Assembly: GCA_933822405.4 (NCBI GenBank)
Contig: CAKOGP040001358.1
Coordinates: forward strand, 1 to 28,708
DNA from: Cylindrotheca closterium
Taxonomy: Eukaryota; Bacillariophyta; Bacillariophyceae; Bacillariales; Bacillariaceae
Direction: 5' to 3'
DNA: 28,708 nt
Shown here: piece after piece, positions 1-8,975 of the stretch
Layout of the letters: each line of letters opens with the position of its first letter
Numbering within the stretch: the stretch's first letter is position 1
Notes under the pieces: model-generated
What the model was told of the DNA's origin: nothing
Databases searched by the model: none
What the model saw: the letters and a program-made list of their open reading frames with translations, nothing else
Program-made: the position numbers and the translations under genes

Positions 1-952
1 CTCACCCTTGACCCAGGATTGTCAGCGGTCGACGATCCCTTGCTCATCATCCTCCTCTTTGGAACCCAATGGCGACATGGAAAAATTGCCCCCAGTAAGA
101 GACAGGTCCGGGGTCAAACGGCTGAAGATGCCATGCGCCAGGTGGGCCAGGCCTTTTCCTCATTGGGACTGCTCGATCCAAGGATGAACCAATATGCACC
201 AGGAACAATGGACTTTTGTTGGACACGGCTGCTGAAAAGTTGGAAGAAAGAGGATCCAGCAGCACAACGAGTACGCCCATTGCCAAAGTCCTTGTTAAGG
301 CAAGCATCAAAGCTTGCCAAAAAACCCACAAGTACGCATGCCGCAAAGGCAATCCATTGATTGATGTGGCTGGGATTTTTCTTTTTGTTACGCCCTGACA
401 AATTTCTGTCAAAAGGGGGAACGCAATTTCCTTTCAAGTTGAAGCAAGTGTTTTTTTGTATCAACAACGCAGAATTTCGTGGCGACCTCGTTCCCCTTCG
501 CCTCCTGGACACTTCACTTGTGACATTTGCCGGTCTGATATTTGACAAACAAAAAAATGCGGTGCCAGACAAAAAGATCGGTTTGGGCATGTCATTAAAT
601 GGCGACAACCCAACAGCTACGCTGATTGCCATTGTCCGACACCTTCGACAGAGTCAACACACAACTTGCGACACCCCCCTGTTCACCTACTACTCTGAGT
701 TCGGGGTCCCTTGCAATGTCACCCTAATATTTGAGAGCCGTTGCTCTCTCCGTGGAGGTTGATCGACCTCCCACAATCGGTGCTCTTCAATGCACCGGGG
801 CTACCGTGCTTCTGGAAGGCAATATCCCGACTAGTCTCATCAAACTACTTGGTCGGTGGCGCTCTGATGAAGTTTTTTGGTATCTTCACACCCAGTCCGA
901 GCCTTTGATGCAATGCTTGACCGATGTTCTTGTTGATCACGTCGGGCACTAG
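1..952 (+). pseudogene. Tyrosine recombinase of a YR retroelement, copy 1 (broken, 5' end outside window)
   Basis: This is the C-terminal part of a tyrosine recombinase, the enzyme by which DIRS/Ngaro/PAT-type retroelements integrate circular DNA. It matches 27686-28497 almost base for base. Reading is open from base 1 to a TGA at 358-360, continues in the same frame to about 720, then shifts frame (about 14 bases lost relative to copy 2) and resumes at 731-952. The box I arginine is visible in LLRPDKF (codon 391-393). The C-terminal box has IKLLGRWRSDEVFWYL, with the presumed nucleophile Tyr at 881-883. The HxxR box is degraded: the second Arg is Gln (CAA at 788-790, CGA in copy 2) and no His is seen three residues before it. 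Pseudogene status is certain; the family call rests on motif reading and on the RT-RNase H upstream of copy 2. Confidence 0.85.
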
Positions 953-1023
953 CGTTTTTTCCCACCCACCACACCCTGGGCGGCAACAAGATGTCCAAAG
1001 CGATTGCGAAGGATGAGCAATCG
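953..1023 (+). repeat. Split direct repeat B1 of the YR retroelement
   Basis: This short segment lies between the recombinase stop and the A2 repeat. Its last 22 bases (1002-1023) recur with one mismatch at 1272-1293. The core is an imperfect palindrome, GCGATTGC then GCAATCGC around a short loop. In Ngaro/PAT elements the right end is B1-A2-B2, and this is the B1 position. The outer limit of B1 is uncertain. Confidence 0.65.
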
Positions 1024-1243
1024 CTGCAGGTCTTGGCTAGCAAAGGACGGACTGATCAGAACGCCCAAGTACATATGCAAAGAAGGTACAGTAGCAGGAC
1101 AGTGGAAAGCTACGTACCAAAGAGGTTGTGAAAGAAGTTGGTGAATGAGCTGCAGCTCAGTTGCAGCTCGTTCCTTTTGAAAAGACTGCTCTGTATTTGA
1201 CAGAGTGAATTTGAAGTCTAGGAATAGATAGTTATTAAGATTA
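1024..1243 (+). repeat. Split direct repeat A2 of the YR retroelement
   Basis: A block of about 220 bases is repeated in direct orientation at 23305-23523, upstream of the gag gene of copy 2. Both begin CTGCAGGT and end ATTAAGATTA, and sequence similarity stops sharply outside those points. The block contains the inverted word GAGCTGCAGCTCAGTTGCAGCTC. Its place directly after B1 and before B2 fits the A2 repeat of a split-direct-repeat element. Confidence 0.8.
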
Positions 1244-1293
1244 CCCTAGTCCCACCTCACCCTTGGCTTTGGATTGAGAAGGATGAGCAATCG
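1244..1293 (+). repeat. Split direct repeat B2, right terminus of YR element copy 1
   Basis: The segment ends with the same roughly 22-base palindromic word as B1 (1272-1293 versus 1002-1023), preceded by a C-rich stretch that also resembles B1 (CCCACC...). It would be the right end of YR element copy 1. The Copia A LTR begins immediately afterwards. Confidence 0.65.
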
Positions 1294-1466
1294 CGTCGTG
1301 TAGCGATAGACTTACTAGGAGGATGTTCAGATTAAAGGAAAGTTGATCGATGTTCATAAAGGGAAATCTAGAAAGTTGTGGTGATGTGTGTGGTCCATCA
1401 CCGATTCTGTACATTACTGCGTACAGACTATGTGTGAGTATCTAATAGCACGGTGACCTTTATTTG
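1294..1466 (-). repeat. 3' LTR of Copia A (LTR1)
   Basis: The sequence is repeated at 11217-11389 (same length, roughly 91% identical by eye) and partly at 12486-12650. It directly abuts a polypurine tract, which marks it as the 3' LTR of a minus-strand element. Its outer end ACCTTTATTTG resembles the Copia B LTR end GCCTTCATTTG, indicating related families. Confidence 0.85.
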
Positions 1467-1478
1467 GTCCCCTCAACC
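1467..1478 (-). other. Polypurine tract of Copia A
   Basis: On the minus strand this reads GGTTGAGGGGAC directly before the 3' LTR. Copia B has the nearly identical tract at the equivalent place (17365-17375). The PPT primes plus-strand DNA synthesis in LTR retrotransposons. Confidence 0.75.
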
Positions 1479-1505
1479 TAAGGATCAATGTGATCCATAG
1501 GTTGC

Positions 1506-2127
1506 TCAATAAACCCAAGAACCAAAAAGGTTTTCTCTCCTCATCTGTGTTAATCTCTTTGTAAATGCATCTGCAATATTGATTGCACCATCAATCCATG
1601 AAACTGCAATCACCTGGGCTGCCACATTCCAACATGCGTAATGATAAGCAATTGAATTGTGCTTTTTGTTCAACATAGATTCTACCAGCGATGAGTTTTT
1701 AACAACCACTTCATTGTCTTGAATTGTGCTTTTTGTTCAATGTAGATTCTACCAGCGATGAGTTTTTTACAACCACTTCAATGTCCACCAATACCTGTGT
1801 TGGTTCCTCATCCAGTGGGATCCCAAACATACACAACGTGTAGCACAAGTGCGTAATTGCTTCAATACATGATTTCAGAGCAATGAATTCAGCCCCAAAA
1901 GTGCTGACCTCCACTGTATTCTGTCTCCGGCTGTGCCAAAGAATAGGCGCCCCATTGAAGAAGATGACATAGCCGGTATGCAATCTACAAGTCTTCTTGT
2001 TTGCTGCATGCCAGGAATCAACGTATGCCAAGCTTCCCACTTGCCTATCTCTTGGTTTTGGCAAGTTCAATGGCAATTGTTCCTCAGCATCTCTGTATAG
2101 AGTATGGAACTCTTTGTACGATGACTT
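1506..2127 (-). pseudogene. Copia A pol, RNase H C-terminal part (broken)
   Basis: This is the Copia RNase H domain, which degrades the RNA strand during reverse transcription. It aligns residue by residue with the Copia B polyprotein: SLAYVDSWHAANKKT (first Asp region), HSRRQNTVEVSTFGAEFIAL (Glu region) and the terminal block HYACWNVAAQVIAVSW through DAFTKRL. A 67-bp tandem duplication (1652-1785) shifts the frame near the end. In VDIEVVV the Copia B counterpart reads CDNESVV, so an active-site Asp-Asn pair is altered here. The 5' part of the domain is separated by the insertion at 2128-3835; removing the insertion and one 6-bp copy rejoins the frame without loss. The stop at 1506 lies just inside the PPT and 3' LTR. 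Confidence 0.85.
1652..1785 (+). repeat. 67-bp tandem duplication inside the RNase H
   Basis: Two adjacent 67-base copies (1652-1718 and 1719-1785) differ at only a few bases. The unit is not a multiple of three, so it breaks the RNase H reading frame of Copia A. Copia B has a single copy. Confidence 0.85.
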
Positions 2128-2189
2128 TGTTGAAATTGCTCTCTTGGAGACCATTCATTGGAAACTCCTTGATAGAAGCAGTTCGACAC

Positions 2190-2219
2190 GTCCGATCGGA
2201 CACACGGACAAATGTCCGT
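2190..2219. other. Palindrome cluster in the 581-bp unit (first type)
   Basis: GTCCGATCGGAC (2190-2201) is a perfect 12-bp palindrome. It is followed by ACGGACA-AA-TGTCCGT (2204-2219), a perfect 7-bp stem. The pair recurs in the other copies of the unit (for example GTCCGATCGGAC at 2769-2780). Confidence 0.8.
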
Positions 2220-2640
2220 TTGGTCCGTTTATTCGGGGGATTCCTATGAGTCGGTTTTGCAGGGAATCTGAAAACATGGAATTGTGGGCTTGGACTAACA
2301 AACGTCTGAGCGCCACAAAAATCCCAGACTGAATCCTGCGGGAGTTCTGTACGTGGGTTTTTGTACCGGCCTTTCTGGATTGCAAACATCCAGTAAAGGT
2401 TTGGGAAATTTGAGTTTTTGCGCAAGGCTTTTGCTTTGCCCATTCCATGTAGATAACAAGTCTTTTAGAATAGTTATTTCCTGTAGAGATGATTATTTCC
2501 TATTAGGCGGATCGGAGATCGCTATGGTCGGTGCCTCTGCATGACGACTTGATGGGTCGCATGTTGGCACGGCTGGTTGGCAATGATGGTTTTATGGGCC
2601 ACAAAGTTGTCAAATGGGTGTGTACACGGGTGCAGCTCAT

Positions 2641-2705
2641 GTGATGTTCCAGCTGAACATCACGCTTTTGGACGTCTCTCCTACTCTGATCTTCAGAGTT
2701 AGGAG
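2641..2705. other. Hairpin pair in the 94-bp spacer
   Basis: GTGATGTTC-CAGCT-GAACATCAC (2641-2663) is a perfect 9-bp stem. It is followed by a 12-bp stem with one bulged base around TCT (2678-2705). Both recur in the second spacer (3195-3288). They lie just before the start of the next unit, where they could form a transcript end or a replication/recombination structure. Confidence 0.75.
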
Positions 2706-3835
2706 CGTGTTGAAATTGCTCTCTTGGAGACCATTCATTGGAAATCCTTGATAGAAGCAGTTCGACACGTCCGATCGGACAGACGGACAAATGTCCGTTT
2801 TGGTCCTTTTATTCGGGGGATTCCTATGAGTCCGGTTTTGCAGGGAATCTGAAAACATGGAATTGTGCGCTTGGACTATCAAACGTCTGAGCGCCACAAA
2901 AATCCCATACTGAATCCTGCGGGAGTTCGGTACGTGGGTTTTGTACCGGCCTTTTCTGGATTGCAAACATCCAGTAAAGTTTTGGGAAATTTGAGTTTTC
3001 GTGCAAGGCTTTTGCTTTGCCCATTCCATGTAGATAACAAGTCTTTTAGAATAGTTATTTCCTGTAGAGATGATTATTTCCTATTAGGCGGATCGGAGAT
3101 CGCTATGGTCGGTGCCTCTGCATGACGACTTGATGGGTCGCATGTTGGCACGGCTGGTTGGCAATGATGGTTTTATGGGCCACAAAGTTGTCAAATGGGT
3201 GTGTACACGGGTGCAGCTCATGTGATGTTCCAGCTGAACATCACGCTTTTGGACGTCTCTCCTACTCTGATCTTCAGAGTTAGGAGCGTGTTGAAATTGC
3301 TCTCTTGGAGACCATTCATTGGAAATCCTTGATAGAAGCAGTTCGACACGTCCGATCGGACAGACGGACAAATGTCCGTTTTGGTCCTTTTATTCGGGGG
3401 ATTCCTATGAGTCCGGTTTTGCAGGGAATCTGAAAACATGGAATTGTGCGCTTGGACTATCAAACGTCTGAGCGCCACAAAAATCCCATACTGAATCCTG
3501 CGGGAGTTCGGTACGTGGGTTTTGTACCGGCCTTTTCTGGATTGCAAACATCCAGTAAAGTTTTGGGAAATTTGAGTTTTCGTGCAAGGCTTTTGCTTTG
3601 CCCATTCCATGTAGATAACAAGTCTTTTAGAATAGTTATTTCCTGTAGAGATGATTATTTCCTATTAGGCGGATCGGAGATCGCTATGGTCGGTGCCTCT
3701 GCATGACGACTTGATGGGTCGCATGTTGGCACGGCTGGTTGGCAATGATGGCTTTATGGGCCACAAAGTTGTCAATCGGTTTGGACGACGACAAGCCTGT
3801 CGCTTGTCTAATGTCCGCCAGAACCGAAATCCAAC

Positions 3836-5973
3836 TGACTTGACTCCAGGAAAATCTGCGTTTGGGATTCTCCAATCAAAGTATAGGGTCATCTTTGAGT
3901 GTTGATCCAAGTAGGCAAAAATCCACAACAATTGTTCCCTGTGTCCTTCCCTTGGCCCTGCCTGGTATTGACTCAAAAGAGAAACTTCCAGTAGAACATC
4001 AACGCGTCCGATCTCCGTGGTTCACCTTGAGACCCCAATCAATTCTTGAAAGTATGTGTGGTCATGTGCATTTAACTCACTTGAACCGTCTAGCTCTGGT
4101 GTATAATCGCTATTCATTGGTGTGACAGCTTACTTTGGTAAGTTCCACCTCTGATTGTCTTTCAGGGTTGCTTTGACATTCTTCACAGCAGCTGTAACAT
4201 AATCATAACTGGACATAGTCCACATGTGCTGACCGTCTAAAACCTTTCTTTTGACACCCGCTCCAAGGTAGCTTTCAGGCTCTTCAATCTTGTCCTTCTT
4301 GAACTTGAATTTGTAGCTTATATGTTCCATAACATCTTTAGCGTTTTCAGACATGCACAAGATGTCATCAACATAGCACAAAATATATTCATAGTATTCT
4401 TCCCCGTCTGGTTTGATAGCTGCTCACATCCAAACATTGAAATCAGCATATGATGAGTAAAATCCCAAGTTCTCCAATGCTTTTGCAAGGTGGATCCTGA
4501 ATGATAACGCAGCAGATTTCAAACCATATAATGCTCGCCTAACAATGAATTTTTTTGCCCTCTTTGTCCAAATTCATGGCCCGCAATCATGCAACACTTT
4601 TCAAGATTGGGTGCGGTGAGGAAAACATTTTGAATGTCAGCACACTGGACATCCAAACCATTCAATGCTGCAATGGTGAGTAATATTTGCACAGAATCTC
4701 AGGCTACCACAGTGCTGTATGTCAGTGCTGCTGGCGCTTCTGTTTTGTGTCCATCAGCGCAATATCGAGCCTTTCGTCAGAAGTTTTCACCAAGTTTGAC
4801 ATCAAACACCATGTGACCAGTGATGCATTTGTATCCAATTAGCTTTTTTTTTATGTCCCCGCCAAATTCTTCAAAGGCAACTCGATTGTTTTTCATTTCC
4901 ATTTTGATGGCATCTTGCCACAAAGTATCACCATTTTCTCAATCAATTTGAATAGCCTCCTTGACAGATTTTGGGATGCGGATACAGTATTTGTGAGTCC
5001 GTTCCCAATAGTTTTTGTTTGACATTGCTTCTAAAATGACCCACCATGCAAATGCTGGTTCATCGTCAATAACCTTTAACTTGGCATAATCTGCAACCTC
5101 AAGGGAAAAGGATTGATTCTTTCATGTCTTTTAGTGTTACCCAATTGGATGATCCGTCCTTCCAGATCACATGAAGTTCGCAGCTAGCAGTTGTTTGGCG
5201 CTTTTGAGTCCGTCCATTAGGGAGGAGCATTGATCCCGCACTCTTTGTGATTGCCTTAGCATTTTTATGGTGGTCCAAAATCTCCTCCATCAGTTGGTGC
5301 TTATGTCCGTGTTCGTTGACCTGTGCAAGCAAATTCTCAGCAGAATATTGGCTGCAAATATTTCAGTACCGCCATCGGCATACTCCACTTCATATTGTCT
5401 TCTGTCAAGCAGTTGATTGGAGCTAGCGACGCCAATTGGTCTTCCATTTTCATCCACTATCTGTTGTTTCACCTTTGCCCTTTGGAGTTCGCCTTCTGTG
5501 CCTTGCTGTAAACCAATCTTCATGTTGGTAAAATCTTGGGCATCAAGGTCATCTGCAGCTTGTTCAGTCCCCTCAAAGTCGCCATCATGCAGCATCTCTG
5601 GGTTGATGAGCATATCAAAGTTGCGCATAAATTTGTCATCCTTGTTATCAAAATCGAACATCATTTGATGAGGAATCTCTTCCTTCCCCCAGTTGATGTA
5701 TGTAGATTTGGCGTCAACTATCTTGGAGACATCAGCTGCCCAACGTTGCATCTGTTGATTGACAGAATCAGTTTGCTGTTCAGCCTTGGTTACCATTTGG
5801 ACAGTATCTACAGAAATGGGGATACCGCTCTTTGGGAGAACCCAATATGTCATCATGGGTCCCACACGGTGCGAAACTCCAAGCCATTGTCCAATGTGGT
5901 TGACTCCCAAGCCGCCATCGCTGCGAAAGAACACCCAACCATATATTGTGAAATCCAGATATTCAGTGATTTC
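3836..5973 (-). pseudogene. Copia A pol: integrase-RT linker and reverse transcriptase (broken)
   Basis: Reading on the minus strand, the 5' piece (5973-5290) begins at ITEYLDFTIYGW and runs through GQWLGVSHRVGPMMTYW and YEVEYADGGTEIFAANIL, the chromodomain-like linker seen in Copia B at 19393-20190. It continues in a shifted frame (5332-5099) and then through RT blocks with several frameshifts and stops. Visible RT motifs are DIQNVFLTAP (catalytic Asp motif) and MCYVDDILCM (YVDD, about 4360-4381), followed by ESYLGAGVKR and MWTMSSYDYV. The thumb and connection region goes to LTLYFDWRIPNADF at the insertion. Roughly six lesions are visible, so it cannot make an active enzyme. It matches Copia B throughout. 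Confidence 0.85.
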
Positions 5974-6521
5974 AACGCGGTAAAACGACCCCAAGCTTGA
6001 GTGCGCCGGTGGTTGACAGTTGGATGCGGTAGAAACCATCCAACATGTTGTTCTTGTACATGTAAACTGGCCCATAGTCCGGGTTTGCCTTCATGAGTGC
6101 CTCGCGGATGCATAGTGGGGCCGTGCTGAATTGCATAGCTCCCTCTGGGGCAAGTTTCATTGTCTCGTCATTGAGTCCCCAGAACAAATAATCAACAATC
6201 ATCCGTGGTCTTCTGTTATCTTGTGGTACGCAGCCAATTGGAGAAAGGCAAAGTCCTTTCTCGTCCTTGATGGCGTCATATGGAAGTAGGATCAAAAATC
6301 CCTTCCTTCCAAAATCCAAAAACTTCTCCATCAGAAACTCTTTGAATTCGTTTGCTGATGAGTGACAGCCCCAAGCAACTCGCATGTCGAGTTGGCTCTG
6401 GCTCCATGGCTCCGAATGAACCACCACAGGAGCCCCATTTTTCATTACTCGGTGTAGCATTGGTGCGGCAGGGTGCGGAAGCTTATCAATGTCTGGTGCA
6501 GCATCATAAACGAGCACCGGA
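5974..6521 (-). pseudogene. Fragment of the YR-retroelement RT captured inside Copia A
   Basis: About 180 codons match 25739-26266 of the YR element copy 2 closely (from DAAPDIDKLPHPAAP to TGALKLGVVLPR). The fragment keeps WGLNDETM intact, where copy 2 has lost one base, so it derives from a different and less damaged copy. It is cut in the RT palm just after DGFYRIQLS, before the catalytic VDD motif. The left joint at 5971-5976 goes straight into the Copia linker and shares TTCA with the YR sequence. The right joint at about 6505-6522 runs into a LINE RT. All three pieces share the minus orientation. Confidence 0.85.
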
Positions 6522-8144
6522 CTGGTCAGGAGATGGTGCAGCTTGGCAGACATCAGTGTCATCAACAAAACAGAAGCAATCAGCCACGAGCGGAGCCCAA
6601 GATATTGACATCAGAAAATCAAAGCCAAAGCCTTTACTAATCATCATCCCTAAGAGAATGGAGCTAATTGCCACCCAGATAGGAGGTCCTGCCCCATTGC
6701 CCTGTCCACAGCCTTGGAATGGGATCAGAGTGGGAGGAGTAAAGACACGGTCCAAATCACCAAACCCCGTACGGACCCGGTGTTTTGACTTCATCAGGGT
6801 GTCAAACATGGAGCAAAGGGTACAACATTGAATCCCAAAGCGCATCAGGCTAGTGGTAGCCACCCCGTGGACAATGCGGTCAAAGCAGGACTTGGCATCA
6901 TTGGATATCCACCCCACAGGACGGCGTTGGAGATGTAGAAGGTCCCAAGTGAGCCGCTTAGTAAGAGCCAGATCGATTGCCTGGTGACGCTTGCAAGAAC
7001 CGTGCTGACCTGTAGGGATCATCAGAGTTCATCATTTGGATCATGCGCATCAGGTCCACCCAAATTTTGCCTGTTTCTTTTCAATCGCAAAATTGAGCAA
7101 ATGGCACCATTGGGCTGGGACAAATCCTGTCGCGAAAGGGATGGAGCGAAAGATTGTGTCACAGCAAGCAAGCAGGTTTGATTCTGCGCCCGCTTTGTAA
7201 TGTCCATTATGCAGACCATGTGATTCTGAGCCTTTATGCTCCCCCATCTTACGCCAGAAGCTAACATGATCCTCAAGGTCCACCTCCAGTGGTTGGTCTT
7301 CCAAGCCCTCAGGCCGTTGACAATGGTCAATGAATGACGCCAAGTAACGGTCCAATGTCTCAACTTCATAAAGGCCTTGAAGCAATGCTTTGCTGTTCTG
7401 CTCTGCGTTGGGGCCGTTGAAGTTGGAGTACAAAGGTTCAGTCGTTGGTGGGGTAGGGTAGGGGTAGCGCGTCTGGTCATACCATAGACAATTCTCTTGC
7501 ATGCAGCCCTCCTCCAAAAGGCGTTTAGACTGGCATGTTACCCAATGGGAGGAACCATCTTGTGCCACCTGGGCCACTTTAATCTGCTGTAGACCACCAG
7601 AAAAACCTTTGCCTTGAGCTTTCCGTCGCCATCGAGTCTCCTCCTTCTGTGCCATCCGTTGGACTTGAGTCCGTTGGCTGCGGGCCTTGATGTTGCCCTT
7701 CTTTGCTTCCTGGACCGCTGCTGATTGGATCTCAAGGTACTCCCGGCGCCACTGACGGGCACGTTCCTGGTTGGCCTCTTTGTAGTCCTGATGTTCAAGG
7801 TACCACTTTGCCTGTAGGTCAGCTTCCAATAATTTCCATGCGTCACTCAACCCTGTCTTCTTCAGCAAGCGCCAGACCTTCCGTAAACTGGTCCTTACCT
7901 TTCTATGTCCCAAGATCAAAAGCTAGTAGAGGTGCAGCCTATCCCATTTCTGCTGCATTTGTGGTGACCAGTGAACTTTACCCATTGACAGTTTCCGGCA
8001 GTTGCGCTCCGCTCTGCGACAAATCTTGTAGGCCTGGCGATGGATTGTGTTGAATCTATCTTGTTGATTTGCCGTCAGGTAGCCATCCTGGGCCGAAATA
8101 TCCTCCGCTAAATGTGTCAATCGTTGAGGAAGGCGAAAGTGATA
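6522..8144 (-). pseudogene. LINE reverse transcriptase (broken, truncated)
   Basis: The minus strand encodes a basic linker (8120-7923, then 7919 down) and a LINE-type RT. Readable RT features are VSFWRKMGEHKGSESHGLHN and GHYKAG with CHLLNFAIEKKQ near 7050-7200. After a deletion and frame change come PTGQHGSCKRHQAIDLALTK, SNDAKSCFDRIVHGVA (catalytic Asp motif), FQGCGQGNGAGPPIW (motif B) and CFCFVDDTDV (motif C, about 6560). The protein ends abruptly at APSPDQSG, where the YR-RT fragment begins. Stops at 7919-7923 and about 7050 and a missing block after AIEKK show it is dead. In this family the enzyme copies the element RNA at a nicked target; here only a relic is left. Confidence 0.8.
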
Positions 8145-8975
8145 TTAACCTGCTTCAGCAGCTTTAATATAGCGGTCGACCAAACGGCCATCAATGAGAG
8201 TGTCTGTCGTCCGACTTTGGGATGTCGCCGGGTAGAGGCCCTGATGTCGGCGTAAGATAGCCTCGGTCAAACCTTCCCTCCTCATCTCTTGGCAGAAGGA
8301 GGAGGGAGAGTTGTAGAAGACATCCTCTTTTGTGTCTAACCCCAGTAGAATCTCACATCCTTCCGCTTTCCACTCTTTGATCAGGTCTACCAGACCTAAT
8401 GTGAGTTTGTCACGGGGATCCATAGTCACCCCCTTGCTCAGCCAGTAATTCCTTTGGTAGTTCCAAACACTGCCCGCATTGGTACCTTCCGTGTTTGGAC
8501 AATATGCAGAGACCATCACAAGATCTAAAGGACCAGCCGGGGGGCCATCAGTCTGAGGCTCCTGTTGACGGATGTCCCTGCCCTGGATCTTGATCCATGA
8601 AAACCTGCCTAGCCCTGACTCATCTTTGCCGCCTGACTTTGCCCAACACGCGACCTTGTTGGGTAATGTAGCAGAACATCCGCCCCATTGATGCGCCGAG
8701 GGAGTTGGAAACTCCTGGTGTTTGTGGTACGACATTGAAGAGAAATGTCCCTGATTGGTGTAGGACTTGACCCAATCAAACCCCTTCTATCCTCTTGGCA
8801 CTGCTGACCATCGAAGGTTAACTTTGGCCAGCAATGCAATGCCCACTCTCTCATCCGTCCAACACTTGAAGAGCCCTTTCTGTTTCTCATTTGACATGGG
8901 GAATGGAATTTTTTTGAGCATTTTGGAAAAGGACCCGGGTAACTTGAGGAGGCTTCTGGCGTGAATCATCGCCAA
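8145..8975 (-). pseudogene. LINE endonuclease domain (EEP type, broken)
   Basis: The pieces fit an exonuclease-endonuclease-phosphatase domain that nicks target DNA for LINE insertion. The N-terminal block (8975-8787) has ERVGIALLAKVNLRW. The usual catalytic Glu of this block (AEVN in family members I know) reads as Lys here. After a frame change, 8735-8145 gives GRFSWIKIQGRD, VMVSAYCPNTEG and ILLGLDTKEDV, the regions around the central catalytic residues. The terminal SDH motif is missing because the sequence jumps from LVDRYIKAAEAG to the RT linker. Identification rests on motif reading and on the RT that follows. Confidence 0.65.

Larger units (their letters stand above)
2128..3775. repeat. 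Three tandem copies of a ~581-bp unit
   Basis: The unit starts TGTTGAAATTGCTCTC at 2128, 2708 and 3289, giving spacings of 580 and 581. Copies 2 and 3 appear identical except for a T/C at 3171-3173 versus 3751-3753. Copy 1 differs from them at more positions. Copy 3 stops at 3775, before the 94-bp spacer. The near identity points to recent duplication of copies 2 and 3, or to an assembly effect. Confidence 0.9.
2128..3835. mobile_element. 1708-bp non-coding insertion with 6-bp target duplication TGACTT
   Basis: The segment interrupts the Copia A RNase H. TGACTT occurs on both sides (2122-2127 and 3836-3841), and deleting the insert plus one copy restores a frame that aligns without gaps to Copia B. 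The ends are TGTTGAAATT... and ...GAAATCCAAC, which give only an imperfect inverted match (GTTGAAATT against GTTGGATTT). Inside are three near-identical blocks of about 487 bp, separated by two 94-bp spacers and followed by a 60-bp unique tail (3776-3835). I see no convincing protein in it. Candidates are a TRIM-like LTR element expanded by unequal exchange, or a non-autonomous DNA element; 6-bp duplications are known for Polinton-type integrases. Confidence 0.75.

Noticed and set aside
1289..1293. Target site duplication for Copia A
   Set aside because: The five bases left of LTR1 (AATCG) and right of LTR2 (CAGGT) do not match, so none is claimed.
2128..3835. Small repeated reading frames in both strands of the 581-bp unit as genes
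   Set aside because: Identical frames simply follow the tandem repeats; unit 1 breaks them, and no motif is seen.
6504..7022. LINE-type RT as a group II intron or retron RT
   Set aside because: The linked EEP endonuclease, ORF1-like region and GQGNGAGPPIW motif fit a non-LTR retrotransposon; no intron RNA structure is seen.
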